Origin: 38-11 sp964539975 | GTDB lineage: Bacteria; Bacillota; Clostridia; Tissierellales; Dethiosulfatibacteraceae | Assembly (NCBI GenBank): GCA_964539975.1 | Contig: CAZIKK010000006.1 | Coordinates: 1-64,000 of the forward strand | Length of the DNA stretch: 64,000 nt | Reading direction: 5' to 3' | Program-made: the position numbers and the translations under genes | Shown: positions 8,663 to 17,479 of the stretch, piece after piece | Layout of the letters: every line of letters starts with the position of its first letter | Position numbering within the stretch: position 1 is the first letter of the stretch | Notes under the pieces: generated by a model | The model's database searches: none | What the model was told of the DNA's origin: nothing | Seen by the model: the letters and a program-made list of their open reading frames with translations, nothing else

Positions 8663-10120
8663 TCACAAACCATATCGCTTCACTTTTCTTTGCAAAGTTT
8701 GCCTCGGTGTTTTCAGAATCTTTGAAGCTTTTGTGACATTAAAATCCACCTTTTTCAGGGCCTGGTTGATGGTTCGCCTTTCAAAATCGTGTACCATCTC
8801 CGCCAACGGTTTTATCACCACCGTTCCTTCATCCAATTCTTGATCATAAGCTTCTAATTCCGACAATTTATCGGAAATATCTATATGTCCTAGCGTTTCC
8901 TGACTGTTGTCCACTAAACTCATCCCATGTATGATCACATTTTCTAGTTCTCGTATATTGCCAGGCCATTCGTAGCTATTTAACTCGTCCAGTGTTTCCT
9001 GAGCTATATATTTGATGTTTTTACCAAGTATTTGGTTGTATTTGAGCACCATGAAATTAACTAAAAGAGGAATGTCTTCCTTTCGTTCCCTCAATGGAGG
9101 TATGGTGATATTAAGCGCACTCAATCGGTAATAGATGTCTCGTCTTAAAAATCCTGATGCAATAGCTTTTAACGGATCTTCGTTCATAGCCGCTATCACC
9201 TTGACATCCACTGTAAATTCCTTTTCTGAGCCAACGCTTCTTATTGTCCCATCTTCCAGGACTCTCAACAGTTTTGATTGAAGATGAAGCGGCATCGAGT
9301 TGATCTCATCAAGAAGGATGGTTCCTCCATCAGCCATTTCCAATAATCCAATATTATCAACCGCACCGGTAAAAGCACCTCTTGATGTCCCAAACAAAAT
9401 ACTTTCCAACAAGTTTTCCGGAATGGCGGCGCAATTTTGAGTAATGAATGGTTTGTTTCGCCTATTGCTGGCATCATGTATGGCATGGGCAAACAACTCT
9501 TTTCCTGTGCCTGTTTCTCCATAGATTAGTGTTGGCAAGTCACACCCCGCAGCCACCGTGACATACTGTTTGATCTTCATCATTTCTCTGTCGTTGGTTA
9601 TGATATGATCCACTGAGTATCTTGATTGTCTATCACTGCCAGCCAAAGTGTCCACACGATTGCCTTTGAAAGTGTCTGCGTTCATACCCAACAAATCCAA
9701 ATCGCCAATCTGTAAATCCTCAACTTCCATCAATGTTTCTTTCAAGTCTTCTTCTGTTTCACTATTCACTGAAAGATCAATGGCTCCAACGATCACATTT
9801 CCCGATTTTATGGGAATGGATAACGATGTGATACGAATAGCTTCTCTATTTTTTGATTTGAGTAGCTGGTTTTCTTTATATATGGGGATTCCTAAAACCA
9901 TGGCTTGATAAGTAGTACTGGTTTCTTCATCCAAATTTTCGTAAACTTCCAGAAATTTTTTGCCTACAACTTCATATTCATGTTCAATAGTTGGTGCATG
10001 GGACAGTTTGTTGTTGAATTTCGCCGTGAACAGAATCTCTCCTTTTAAGTTAATGATGGTAATGCCATCGATGTAGCCTTTCCCATTAAATAGTTTGTCC
10101 ATTAATTTCACTTTGATCAC
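8663..10120 (-). CDS. sigma-54-dependent transcriptional activator
   Basis: 485 aa from a GTG at 10120; a GTG at 10111 fits the AGAAGGG ribosome site better. Residues 1 to about 135 form a PAS-like sensor. The AAA+ domain (about 180-400) has Walker A GETGTGKE, the sigma-54 contact loop GAFTGA, Walker B TILLDEINS and the arginine-finger region. The C-terminus (about 445-485, ATKASKILKTPRQTLQRKVK-like) is a Fis-type helix-turn-helix. No receiver domain, so it probably senses a metabolite directly. It lies immediately upstream of ald-nhaC, whose promoter is a consensus sigma-54 site, so it most likely activates that operon in response to an amino acid. Confidence 0.93.
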   Translation of the reverse strand: MIKVKLMDKLFNGKGYIDGITIINLKGEILFTAKFNNKLSHAPTIEHEYEVVGKKFLEVYENLDEETSTTYQAMVLGIPIYKENQLLKSKNREAIRITSLSIPIKSGNVIVGAIDLSVNSETEEDLKETLMEVEDLQIGDLDLLGMNADTFKGNRVDTLAGSDRQSRYSVDHIITNDREMMKIKQYVTVAAGCDLPTLIYGETGTGKELFAHAIHDASNRRNKPFITQNCAAIPENLLESILFGTSRGAFTGAVDNIGLLEMADGGTILLDEINSMPLHLQSKLLRVLEDGTIRSVGSEKEFTVDVKVIAAMNEDPLKAIASGFLRRDIYYRLSALNITIPPLRERKEDIPLLVNFMVLKYNQILGKNIKYIAQETLDELNSYEWPGNIRELENVIIHGMSLVDNSQETLGHIDISDKLSELEAYDQELDEGTVVIKPLAEMVHDFERRTINQALKKVDFNVTKASKILKTPRQTLQRKVKRYGL

Positions 10121-10218
10121 CCTTCTATAATGTATTGCCCATCTATTAATTATTTCTCAAAAAACTTTCCTGCTCAGTTATTGTAACATATTATCTGAAA
10201 ATTATTCTTGGTTTTTTA

Positions 10219-10248
10219 TTGACAATCACGAGTTAGCCATGGTAAACT
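10219..10248 (+). promoter_or_regulatory. feoA promoter
   Basis: TTGACA (10219-10224), 18-base spacer, TAAACT (10243-10248). The first DtxR-like operator fills the spacer and -10 element, so repressor binding would block RNA polymerase. Confidence 0.75.
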
Positions 10249-10279
10249 CATTTTATGAAAAAGTTAGCTTGGGCTAACT
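10230..10279 (+). promoter_or_regulatory. two DtxR-family-like operators upstream of feoA
   Basis: Site 1 (10230-10249) is GAGTTAGCC-ATGGTAAACTC, an imperfect palindrome covering the -10. Site 2 (10262-10279) is AGTTAGC-TTGG-GCTAACT, a perfect palindrome just after the predicted start. Both contain the GTTAGC/GCTAAC half-site typical of DtxR/IdeR-type iron repressors. No such regulator gene is in the window. Confidence 0.75.
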
Positions 10280-10297
10280 AGTATGGGAGGTTATCAT

Positions 10298-10534
10298 ATG
10301 TGCCGTTTGAACAAAGCTGATAAAGGTCGTTTTTATACCGTTGTGTCTGTGCCAGATGTGAGTATGCTTCAAGCTTTAGGGATCCGTAAAAACGATGTGA
10401 TTTATAAAAAGCATTCTTATCTTTTTGGCGGACCTACTTTGTTGGAAATTGACGCCAGAGAAGTTGCGATTGGCAATCAAATTGCCGCTTTAATCGATGT
10501 TGAGGAGCGTGAATTCATTGGCCAGCTGTCATGA
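10298..10534 (+). CDS. feoA: FeoA-like SH3-domain protein
   Basis: 78 aa from the ATG at 10298, preceded by GGGAGG at 10285-10290; an ATG at 10283 lies inside that ribosome site and is rejected. FeoA proteins are about 75-85 aa SH3-like folds that assist FeoB in ferrous iron uptake. The sequence (MCRLNKADKGRFYTVV, ending in VEEREFIGQLS) has the length and hydrophobic spacing of the family but weak signature. The assignment rests heavily on overlap with feoB downstream. Confidence 0.8.
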   Translation: MCRLNKADKGRFYTVVSVPDVSMLQALGIRKNDVIYKKHSYLFGGPTLLEIDAREVAIGNQIAALIDVEEREFIGQLS

Positions 10535-12299
10535 CCTAAACGAAAAGGACATCCAAAAACACTTGTCACAACCAAATAAAATCTTGTTGATGGGTCATCC
10601 TAATGTTGGGAAGAGCGTCTTTTTCACACATCTAACCGGTATTGACGCCATCAGTTCCAACTTTGCAGGAACGACCGTCAGTTATACTCAAGGAAAGATG
10701 TTGTTAAAAGAATCCTCTTACACCCTGATTGATGTCCCGGGTGTTTTTTCTTTGACTACCACTTCAGAAGCAGAAGAAGTGGCTCAGCTATTTTTGAAGA
10801 GCCAACCTCAAGCTATTATTTGCGTGTTGGACGCCACCAATCTCCAACGGAGTCTCGAATTAGCCCTTGAGCTTCAAGGCTATGATATCCCGACTGTTTA
10901 CGCTTTGAATTTTCTTGATGTAGCAAAAGAAAAAGGTATCCAAATTCAAGTTCCTTTGTTGAGTCAGTTGTTAAATGCTCCTGTTATTGAAACAGTAGCT
11001 GTTAAAGGTCAAGGATTCGAGTCTCTAAAAGCCGCTCTTATGGCTATTATGCGTTCAAAAGAGTCTTGTCCTTCTTGTCCATCCAGTAGTTGCGCGAGTT
11101 GCTCTTTAAGCGACACCACTGTATATGACACAGCTAAGGAGATCACTCAAAAAGTCAGAACCACCACATCACCCGCTGATAAGAAAAAAGCCACCTTAAG
11201 CGACTGGATGATCCGTCCTTCGACGGGAATCCCAATAGCTCTATTAATCATGGCTTTGGCACTAGGTATTATTGTTGGTGGCGGAAAAGCTCTTAGGGCT
11301 GTGTTTTTTCTCCCTTTAGTCAATGGACTCATCATTCCTTTTTTTAGAAATGTCTTCGGTTCGTTCATTCCAGAAGGCCTTTTGCAAAACGTTTTAATTG
11401 GCGAATACGGTATCTTTGTCATTGGTTTTGAATGGCCCTTCGCTCTGATCTTACCTTATGTTTTCTTGTTCTATGTGGTTTTCTCTTTCTTAGAAGATTT
11501 TGGTTATTTGCCTCGCTTGAGCATTTTATTCGACCAGATCATGAGTCGTTTGGGACTACAAGGAGGCAGTATCATCAATATCATGATGGGATATGGGTGT
11601 GCCATTCCCGCTATAATAGGAACCCGTGCCTGCACCACAAGAAAAGAACGGTTGGTTGTAACTTCTTTGGTATGCTTCACCATTCCTTGCATCTCTCAGA
11701 CAGGCGCTCTAATTGAGTTGATTAGTCGCAATTCCTATGGTCTTTTTGTTCCTTTAATTGGAATTGCTTTATTGGTGTTTATTGGCGTAGCCGCCATGGC
11801 CGGAAAAATATTGAAGGGAAACGTGCCCCCTATGATTATTCAAGTGCCAAATTTATTAATTCCAAATGGGAAAACTTATGGAAAAAAACTCTTGATTCGG
11901 ATGAAGCATTTTCTTTTGGAAGCAGAAGGCCCTATGTTGATTGCAGTGGTCATTGCGGCTGTTTTCAAAGAAACCGGCATTCTGGATTTTGTCTCTGTGT
12001 TGGCTTCTCCTTTTATTCAAGGTTGGCTAGGTCTTCCCGCACAAGCAACCGATGGGCTGTTGTTAGGTATTGTTCGTCGTGAAATGTCTATCGCACCTTT
12101 AGTAGGATTGAATTTGTCTAATCTCCAGGTACTAGTTGCCGCTTTGGTCTCTCTCTTTTACTTGCCTTGTTTGTCTGTTTTTGGGATCATCGCGTCTGAG
12201 TTCAATGCCAAGACTGCTGTGGTTATTGCCTTATCCACTACTGGTTTTGCCTTCTTTATTGGAGGCGTAGTCTATCAAATTGGGAATCTTTTTTTATAA
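10497..12299 (+). CDS. feoB: FeoB ferrous iron transporter
   Basis: Up to 600 aa. The frame opens at ATG 10497 inside feoA, but a TTG at 10518 has GAGGAG ten bases upstream and is the likelier start. The G domain has G1 GHPNVGKS, G3 DVPG and a G4-like NFLD. Membrane segments begin near residue 240 and include the Gate-like motifs (GYGCAIPAIIGTRACTT, RREMSIAPLVGL). It imports Fe2+ across the cytoplasmic membrane using GTP. Shorter than E. coli FeoB (773 aa). Unusual is a cysteine-rich stretch near residues 190-204 (SCPSCPSSSCASCS) between the G domain and the membrane part, which could bind metal. Overlap with feoA implies translational coupling. Confidence 0.95.
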   Translation: MLRSVNSLASCHDLNEKDIQKHLSQPNKILLMGHPNVGKSVFFTHLTGIDAISSNFAGTTVSYTQGKMLLKESSYTLIDVPGVFSLTTTSEAEEVAQLFLKSQPQAIICVLDATNLQRSLELALELQGYDIPTVYALNFLDVAKEKGIQIQVPLLSQLLNAPVIETVAVKGQGFESLKAALMAIMRSKESCPSCPSSSCASCSLSDTTVYDTAKEITQKVRTTTSPADKKKATLSDWMIRPSTGIPIALLIMALALGIIVGGGKALRAVFFLPLVNGLIIPFFRNVFGSFIPEGLLQNVLIGEYGIFVIGFEWPFALILPYVFLFYVVFSFLEDFGYLPRLSILFDQIMSRLGLQGGSIINIMMGYGCAIPAIIGTRACTTRKERLVVTSLVCFTIPCISQTGALIELISRNSYGLFVPLIGIALLVFIGVAAMAGKILKGNVPPMIIQVPNLLIPNGKTYGKKLLIRMKHFLLEAEGPMLIAVVIAAVFKETGILDFVSVLASPFIQGWLGLPAQATDGLLLGIVRREMSIAPLVGLNLSNLQVLVAALVSLFYLPCLSVFGIIASEFNAKTAVVIALSTTGFAFFIGGVVYQIGNLFL

Positions 12300-12316
12300 T
12301 TTGGGAGGTCTGAAAA

Positions 12317-12868
12317 ATGTTGATGTCAAAACTCACACAAAAAATCGAACACTTGGTAACCACTCATCCTTTGTTGTTTTCGGTTTTTTCTAAATGTTAT
12401 ATTTCCATTATTAAAAGCGAACTCAAGCTAGCCCATGTTACATCTGAAGATCACATTTTGTTCATTGGTGGTGGTCCTTGTCCTTGTTCTGCCATTTTAA
12501 TGCACCAACTCTCTGGTGCCAAAATAACCGTTATCGACCAGAATATTGACTGCATCCAATTGGCGAATCGCTTGATACATCATTTAGGAATTCCTGAAGA
12601 TCGCTTCAGAATCCTTCACCACCAAGGAGAAACCATAGACGCAAGTCCTTATTCTCTGATCCATATGGCTTTGCAAATCTATCCTAAAGACAAGGTATTG
12701 GAACAAATCAAAAATACAAAAAGCCCCGAAAGCCGAGTACTGGTTAGACAGCCTAAGGAGAAAATGCGCCATTTTTATGACCAACACGAAGCTTTTTGCC
12801 CTAAATACAAGACGATACAACACCGAAACGTAACCAATATTTCCGAGACCGCTCTTTATCAGTTTTGA
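12317..12868 (+). CDS. nicotianamine-synthase-like SAM-dependent enzyme
   Basis: 183 aa, GGGAGG eight bases before the ATG at 12317. A Rossmann SAM-binding fold is visible: ILFIGGGPCPCSAILM (about residues 44-59) then KITVIDQN. The glycine-proline loop GGGPxPxSxI resembles the nicotianamine synthase family (GSGPLPLT) rather than ordinary methyltransferases. It lacks most of the N-terminal helical domain of full nicotianamine synthases, so this is a single-domain relative. It lies 17 bases after feoB in the iron-regulated operon, which suggests a link to metal chelation or lipid modification. Function is unproven; a generic class I methyltransferase is the alternative. Confidence 0.55.
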   Translation: MLMSKLTQKIEHLVTTHPLLFSVFSKCYISIIKSELKLAHVTSEDHILFIGGGPCPCSAILMHQLSGAKITVIDQNIDCIQLANRLIHHLGIPEDRFRILHHQGETIDASPYSLIHMALQIYPKDKVLEQIKNTKSPESRVLVRQPKEKMRHFYDQHEAFCPKYKTIQHRNVTNISETALYQF

Positions 12869-12875
12869 GGTGCTT

Positions 12876-13850
12876 ATGAAAAAAATAGTCTACCTGTTTG
12901 GTTTTATCTTGTTTCTCTATCTGATCATCTCAAGCGATCTAAGCGCCCTTTGGCAAGCTTTAAAAGAACTGCCTCCCTTCTTATTGATCTTTTTGGTGCT
13001 GTTGCAATTTGCCACTCAACTTCTCATTGGCTTCCAATGGCATGGATTGGTTTCTGACAGTGGGCATACTGTTTCTCTTCAATCACTGCTAATTCTCCAT
13101 ATGAAGGGCTCTGTGGTAGACGGCATCACTCCGGGTGCAAAAATTGGCGGAGAAGCTTACCGAACTCTTGCTCTCTCGGAGACACTTCAGTGTTCTAAAA
13201 CAGAGGCTTTATCCATTGTTATCCTTCAAAAACTGTTTAGTACCATCGGCATCCTTTCTCTTTCATTGGTAAGTCTTGTCTATTTAATATTTTCAACTCA
13301 TTTTATCCAAAACGATCTATTGACGTATGGACTTGTAGGTAGCAGTCTGTTTCTCTTGATTGTTTCATTGACCCTTGTTTTCAAGTCGAGAAAACAACCT
13401 ACCAAGAAAGAGGATTCTCATCGCCTGCTAAAATCTATCCAACATTTTCGTGGCGTTTTTTCTACTTACACCTCACTTGTTGCCAGCAATAAAAAACGAT
13501 TAACCTATCATTTTGTGATCGCTTTTGTCATCTGGCTCTTGTTTCCTCTTAAGTTGTTGTTGATTGTCCGGGTGTTTGATACCAATGCATCTGTTATAGC
13601 GATTTTTGTTGCTACTTTTGCAGCTTATTTGATTGGTTCTTTGCCATTGTCTCCTGGAGGCCTTGGTCCCTTTGAAGTCACGATGACAACGTTGTTGGTT
13701 TTGTTGACTTCTGTTAACAGTGCCACTGCACTGACAATTGCCACCGTGTTTCGCGTGGTCACTTTTTGGATGGTGCTGGCAGGTTCTTCCATCATTTTGC
13801 TATTGACAACCAAGAATCCATTTCAAAGGAGTTGGACTCATGTTTCTTAA
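12876..13850 (+). CDS. lysylphosphatidylglycerol-synthase-type transmembrane protein (UPF0104 / AglD-like)
   Basis: 324 aa from ATG 12876 (GTG at 12870 is an alternative; GAGG at 12867-12870 fits the ATG better). About eight membrane segments. The motif AAYLIGSLPLSPGGLGPFEV near residue 255 is the PxPGGxGxxE signature of the UPF0104 family, the flippase-like half of MprF and relatives of AglD. It has no soluble synthase domain, so it may move or bind a lipid. Start overlaps closely with the preceding gene, and it runs 11 bases into pssA, so these are one operon. Confidence 0.8.
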   Translation: MKKIVYLFGFILFLYLIISSDLSALWQALKELPPFLLIFLVLLQFATQLLIGFQWHGLVSDSGHTVSLQSLLILHMKGSVVDGITPGAKIGGEAYRTLALSETLQCSKTEALSIVILQKLFSTIGILSLSLVSLVYLIFSTHFIQNDLLTYGLVGSSLFLLIVSLTLVFKSRKQPTKKEDSHRLLKSIQHFRGVFSTYTSLVASNKKRLTYHFVIAFVIWLLFPLKLLLIVRVFDTNASVIAIFVATFAAYLIGSLPLSPGGLGPFEVTMTTLLVLLTSVNSATALTIATVFRVVTFWMVLAGSSIILLLTTKNPFQRSWTHVS

Positions 13851-14373
13851 AATACTCCCCAATTTTCTGACTACATTGAATATTGCTTGCGGTGTCTTGT
13901 CCATTTTACTGATAAGCATTCATGGTCGAAATCATCTATTGGTTGCCTCCCTATTGATTCTATTAGGTGGTGTTTTTGATGGATTAGATGGGAAAGTGGC
14001 TCGATTGACAGGCGGAGAAAGCGATTTTGGAAAACAATTGGATGCTTTGGCTGACTTGGTGACTTTTGGGGTAGCACCCATGTGCCTTTATGTGGCTATA
14101 GGCTTAGCACCGTCTGGCCTTCTGTCTTATTTCGTTATGTTGGTTTATCCATTGGCAGGCGCTTTTCGCTTGGCTCGCTACAATGTGAGTTCCAAAAGCT
14201 GTTGTTTTTGTGGCTGTCCCATCACTTTGGCCGGCATGCTGTTGGCCGTTTTTACTTTGATCTTTGAGTGGCTTCCTTTGGATTTCGTCTTCATCGATCG
14301 ATGGATGACTACCTCCATCTTATTATTGTCTTTACTTATGATTAGTAAATTGAAAGTCAAGCGGGTTTTCTGA
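13840..14373 (+). CDS. pssA: CDP-alcohol phosphatidyltransferase, phosphatidylserine-synthase-like
   Basis: 177 aa. The CDP-alcohol phosphotransferase signature DG-x2-AR-x8-G-x3-D-x3-D is complete near residues 49-71 (starting DGLDGKVAR). It is followed by three to four membrane helices. The N-terminus FLKILPNFLTTLNIACGVLS matches PssA proteins, which make phosphatidylserine from CDP-diacylglycerol and serine. Slightly short for the family. AAGGAG precedes the ATG at 13840, inside the end of the flippase-like gene. The lipid-gene pair in an iron operon is unusual. Confidence 0.8.
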   Translation: MFLKILPNFLTTLNIACGVLSILLISIHGRNHLLVASLLILLGGVFDGLDGKVARLTGGESDFGKQLDALADLVTFGVAPMCLYVAIGLAPSGLLSYFVMLVYPLAGAFRLARYNVSSKSCCFCGCPITLAGMLLAVFTLIFEWLPLDFVFIDRWMTTSILLLSLLMISKLKVKRVF

Positions 14374-14379
14374 TATAAT
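14350..14379 (+). promoter_or_regulatory. internal promoter for the acetate-kinase-like gene
   Basis: TTGAAA (14350-14355), 18-base spacer, TATAAT (14374-14379), overlapping the pssA stop codon. It would let ackA be expressed apart from the iron-controlled genes upstream. Confidence 0.65.
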
Positions 14380-14410
14380 GGTATCACTATTATTTAGGAG
14401 GTCCGTTTTT

Positions 14411-15610
14411 ATGTATGTACTCGTATTGAATTGTGGCAGTTCTTCTATTAAATTCCAAATTGCAAAAATGCCTGAGTATGAGGTCTTTGTCAAAGGCTCC
14501 ATCGGGAAAATCGGTTACAACGACTCTGAGTTTAAATTTGAAGTAAAAGATCAAGAAACAGATCTGACCATATTACCTATCCCCAATCACGAAGAAGGCA
14601 TCCACACCATTTTAGATGCTTTGAACTCCAAGTCTAACGCCTTGCCTTTCTCCATGTCTGATGTCCAAGCCATTGGTCATCGTGTGGTGCAAGGAGGAGA
14701 GAAGCACCATGCCTCCACTCCCATTACGCCATCTGTGGTGGATTATATCGAAGAAATCAAAGACTTAGCTCCTTTGCATAATCCTAATCATCTTTCCGGC
14801 ATCTATGCTTGTCAAAAATTGTTGCCGGAAGTGCCTCAGGTAGCTGTCTTTGATAACGGATTCCACAAAACTTTGCCCCGTCATGCTTATCTCTATGCAT
14901 TGCCCCTTGAGTTGACTGAAAAATATCACATACGGCGTTATGGCTTCCATGGCATTGCCTTTAGAAGCATGGTCGAACAAAGCAATGCCTTCTTAGATGA
15001 GCCCTATGAAAACTACCGCATTGTCAATATGATGTTGGGAAGCGGCACCACAGCCAACGCCGTACTTTATGGAGACTCCATCGATGTGAGTACAGGCTTT
15101 ACTCCTCACGAGGGGTTGATACAATCCACTCGTTCCGGTGATATGGATGCAGCCGCTCTTTTGTATTTAATGAAGAAAGAGAATCTATCCATCGAAGATG
15201 CAGACACCCTCATCAATAAGAAAAGTGGCTGGTTGGGTCTTTCTGGTATCAGCAACGACATGCGGGAAATACACCAGGCTTCTCAAAATGGTGATCAAAG
15301 GGCTTCTGATACCATTGAGGCGGTCTGTCATCGATTCAAAAAATACATTGGTGCCTACTCTGCAGAAATGGGAGGATTAGATGTCTTGATCTTCTCAGGA
15401 GGAGTTGGAGAGAATGCCGGTTTTATTCGTGAAAAAGTCTGTTTAGGTTTGGAACATCTTGGCATTCATATCGATGTAGAAAAAAACAACACCCTCCGTG
15501 GGGAAGGTGTGATTAGTGCTAACCATGGCACGGTCAAAATCATTGTGGTCAACGCCAACGAAGAAAAAATCATTGCTGAAGACACGTATCATCTGGTCTC
15601 ACAAAATTAG
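14411..15610 (+). CDS. divergent acetate kinase family protein
   Basis: 399 aa from ATG 14411 with AGGAGG at 14397-14402; the frame upstream to 14378 is not used. N-terminal VLNCGSSSIKFQI, the middle segment LAPLHNPNHLSGI and VFDNGFHKTLP are acetate/propionate kinase hallmarks, and RYGFHG is kept. However the usual GFHGTSH reads GFHGIAF and the usual HLGNG phosphate-binding motif reads MLGSG, so two conserved residues of the family are changed. TRSGDMD and SGGVGENAG are present. It may phosphorylate another short acid or have changed activity. No pta is adjacent. The gene ends by overlapping the convergent sigma-54 activator by four bases. Confidence 0.85.
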   Translation: MYVLVLNCGSSSIKFQIAKMPEYEVFVKGSIGKIGYNDSEFKFEVKDQETDLTILPIPNHEEGIHTILDALNSKSNALPFSMSDVQAIGHRVVQGGEKHHASTPITPSVVDYIEEIKDLAPLHNPNHLSGIYACQKLLPEVPQVAVFDNGFHKTLPRHAYLYALPLELTEKYHIRRYGFHGIAFRSMVEQSNAFLDEPYENYRIVNMMLGSGTTANAVLYGDSIDVSTGFTPHEGLIQSTRSGDMDAAALLYLMKKENLSIEDADTLINKKSGWLGLSGISNDMREIHQASQNGDQRASDTIEAVCHRFKKYIGAYSAEMGGLDVLIFSGGVGENAGFIREKVCLGLEHLGIHIDVEKNNTLRGEGVISANHGTVKIIVVNANEEKIIAEDTYHLVSQN

Positions 15611-17313
15611 AGACTATATTTCTGCTTCTTTCTCACTAAAGTCGAAATATCGATGCCTAATTTGTTGGCTGTTTCTTTCATGTTCTGACTCATCTCCAAA
15701 GTGTTTTCAATAATTCGTTTCTCATGAACTTCCAATTGTTGTTTGAGAGTTAGTTTTTCTTTGGTCCAATTCATCAATTTCCCAATGCTTATTTCGTTGC
15801 CTTCTTGATGGATCTGTTCCTTGAACAACTTTGCATCAATGCAGACATCTTCTGAAATCAAAACCATGCGTTCCACAATGTTTTTCAATTCTCGAATATT
15901 GCCTGGCCAATTGTACACCAGAAAATGCTCTAAACACTCTGGAGAAAAGAAACAGTTCCGACGATGCTTGTTGTTGTAGTACTCGATAAAACTTTGAGCT
16001 AGCGGCAGTAAATCCTCCTGCCGCTCTCTTAATGCGGGAATTCTTAATGTCACCACGTTCAAACGATAATACAAGTCGGCACGGAATTTTTTGTCATCTA
16101 CTAATTTCTTTAAATCTGCATTGGTTGCCGCAATGATTCTAGCATCAAAATCAATGCCTTTATTCCCGCCAATGCGATAAAATTTTCTGTCATTCAACGC
16201 ATTCAACAATTTGACCTGCAGCGTATAAGGCATATCTCCAATCTCATCAAGAAAAATTGTACCCCCCCCAGCTTCTTCAAACAAGCCTTTTTTACCCCCT
16301 CTTTGTGCTCCTGTAAAAGCGCCTTCTTCATATCCAAACAATTCCGATTCAATCAAATGCTCAGGAATCGCGGCACAATTGATTTTTATCATGCTCCCTT
16401 TGCTTTCTCGAGCACTTCTTCTATGAATGTAGCTAGCCAAAAAATCTTTCCCAACACCGGTCTCGCCAAGTATCAGCACCGTGCTATCCACTTCAGCCAG
16501 TCGATCGGCTTTGCTATATAGAGATTTCATCTTTCGGTTGTTGGAAACCACGACATGCTTGTTTGCAGGACTTTTCGCTGATATTTCCATGTTTTTTTTA
16601 TAGCTCATTGCTAAAGAATCTTCTTTTGCAATGCTTTTCATCAGCATATCCAGTTCTGAGACATCGCGTATAACCGCAATGGTGCGTTTCAATTCTCCTT
16701 TCTCATCAAATATGGGAGATCCTGAAACCAGACATTTCTGACCCTTGTAGTAATTGTTGATCGTCGATACTGGTCCTCTTGTTTCTATCACTTTCGCACA
16801 ACATGAATTGGGAAGAACTTGATCATCTCGTAAATTATAAACCGTTTCTCCAATAAGGTCCTCTCTTGATATTCCGGAAAGATTCAAAAATGCATCATTC
16901 ACATAAAGCGTTTCTCCCTGCTCATCTGTAATATAGATCCCATCTTCCAGTTTATTGAGCATTTCGTTGTATAAGTATTGCTGTCGATTCAAATAGCTGA
17001 TTTGGTTCTCTAATTCCTTGTAAATAGAATAATCTGTCAACAGGAACAAAAACATCTCCTTGCTGTTTAACATCAGCTTTCTCTGCATTAAAAAGTACTT
17101 GTCCCCATATCTGTTTTCAACCTCATAAAATCTGTTGAAATCATCGTATCGAATCCCATCAAAGTGGACAGTAATTTTTCTGTTTTTAATGTCTTCATTT
17201 TCTTTTGTGAAATGGTAAAAATGGTCGTCGTATTCTTTGATATTGAATTTATCATCTGTTATGGCGTAACTGAAGTAAAGTAATTTTAAGTTTGGCATCA
17301 TCAGATCATTCAT
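15607..17313 (-). CDS. PAS-domain sigma-54-dependent activator
   Basis: 568 aa from the ATG at 17313, six bases after GGAGGG; the ATG at 17319 abuts that site and is less likely. An N-terminal domain (to about residue 110) is of unknown fold; a PAS domain follows (about 115-220, DGIYITDEQGETLYVNDAF). The AAA+ domain (about 255-485) has GETGVGKD, GAFTGA in EEGAFTGAQ, and GTIFLDEIGD. A C-terminal Fis-like helix-turn-helix ends at the stop. It diverges from thiolase-ctfAB, which have a consensus sigma-54 promoter and upstream repeats, analogous to AtoC control of the ato genes in E. coli but without a receiver domain. Confidence 0.93.
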   Translation of the reverse strand: MNDLMMPNLKLLYFSYAITDDKFNIKEYDDHFYHFTKENEDIKNRKITVHFDGIRYDDFNRFYEVENRYGDKYFLMQRKLMLNSKEMFLFLLTDYSIYKELENQISYLNRQQYLYNEMLNKLEDGIYITDEQGETLYVNDAFLNLSGISREDLIGETVYNLRDDQVLPNSCCAKVIETRGPVSTINNYYKGQKCLVSGSPIFDEKGELKRTIAVIRDVSELDMLMKSIAKEDSLAMSYKKNMEISAKSPANKHVVVSNNRKMKSLYSKADRLAEVDSTVLILGETGVGKDFLASYIHRRSARESKGSMIKINCAAIPEHLIESELFGYEEGAFTGAQRGGKKGLFEEAGGGTIFLDEIGDMPYTLQVKLLNALNDRKFYRIGGNKGIDFDARIIAATNADLKKLVDDKKFRADLYYRLNVVTLRIPALRERQEDLLPLAQSFIEYYNNKHRRNCFFSPECLEHFLVYNWPGNIRELKNIVERMVLISEDVCIDAKLFKEQIHQEGNEISIGKLMNWTKEKLTLKQQLEVHEKRIIENTLEMSQNMKETANKLGIDISTLVRKKQKYSL

Positions 17314-17348
17314 TTGCATCCCTCCTCATACTATTATAATCAGCAATA

Positions 17349-17407
17349 TGCATTTTTGCAATTCGATGTTGATAAAATATGCACTTTTGCATAAATGTAT
17401 TTTTGCA
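17349..17407 (+). promoter_or_regulatory. three TGCA-N4-TGCA-type repeats, likely activator-binding sites
   Basis: TGCATTTTTGCA (17349-17360), TGCACTTTTGCA (17380-17391) and TGTATTTTTGCA (17396-17407). They begin about 73 bases and end about 131 bases upstream of the -24 element at 17480, where enhancer sites of sigma-54 activators usually lie. Confidence 0.75.
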
Positions 17408-17479
17408 TCATTTTTCTGTTGCATTCTATCATTTAGTATTGGCAATGTTTTCCAATATATGATACACTAACAGAGAAAT

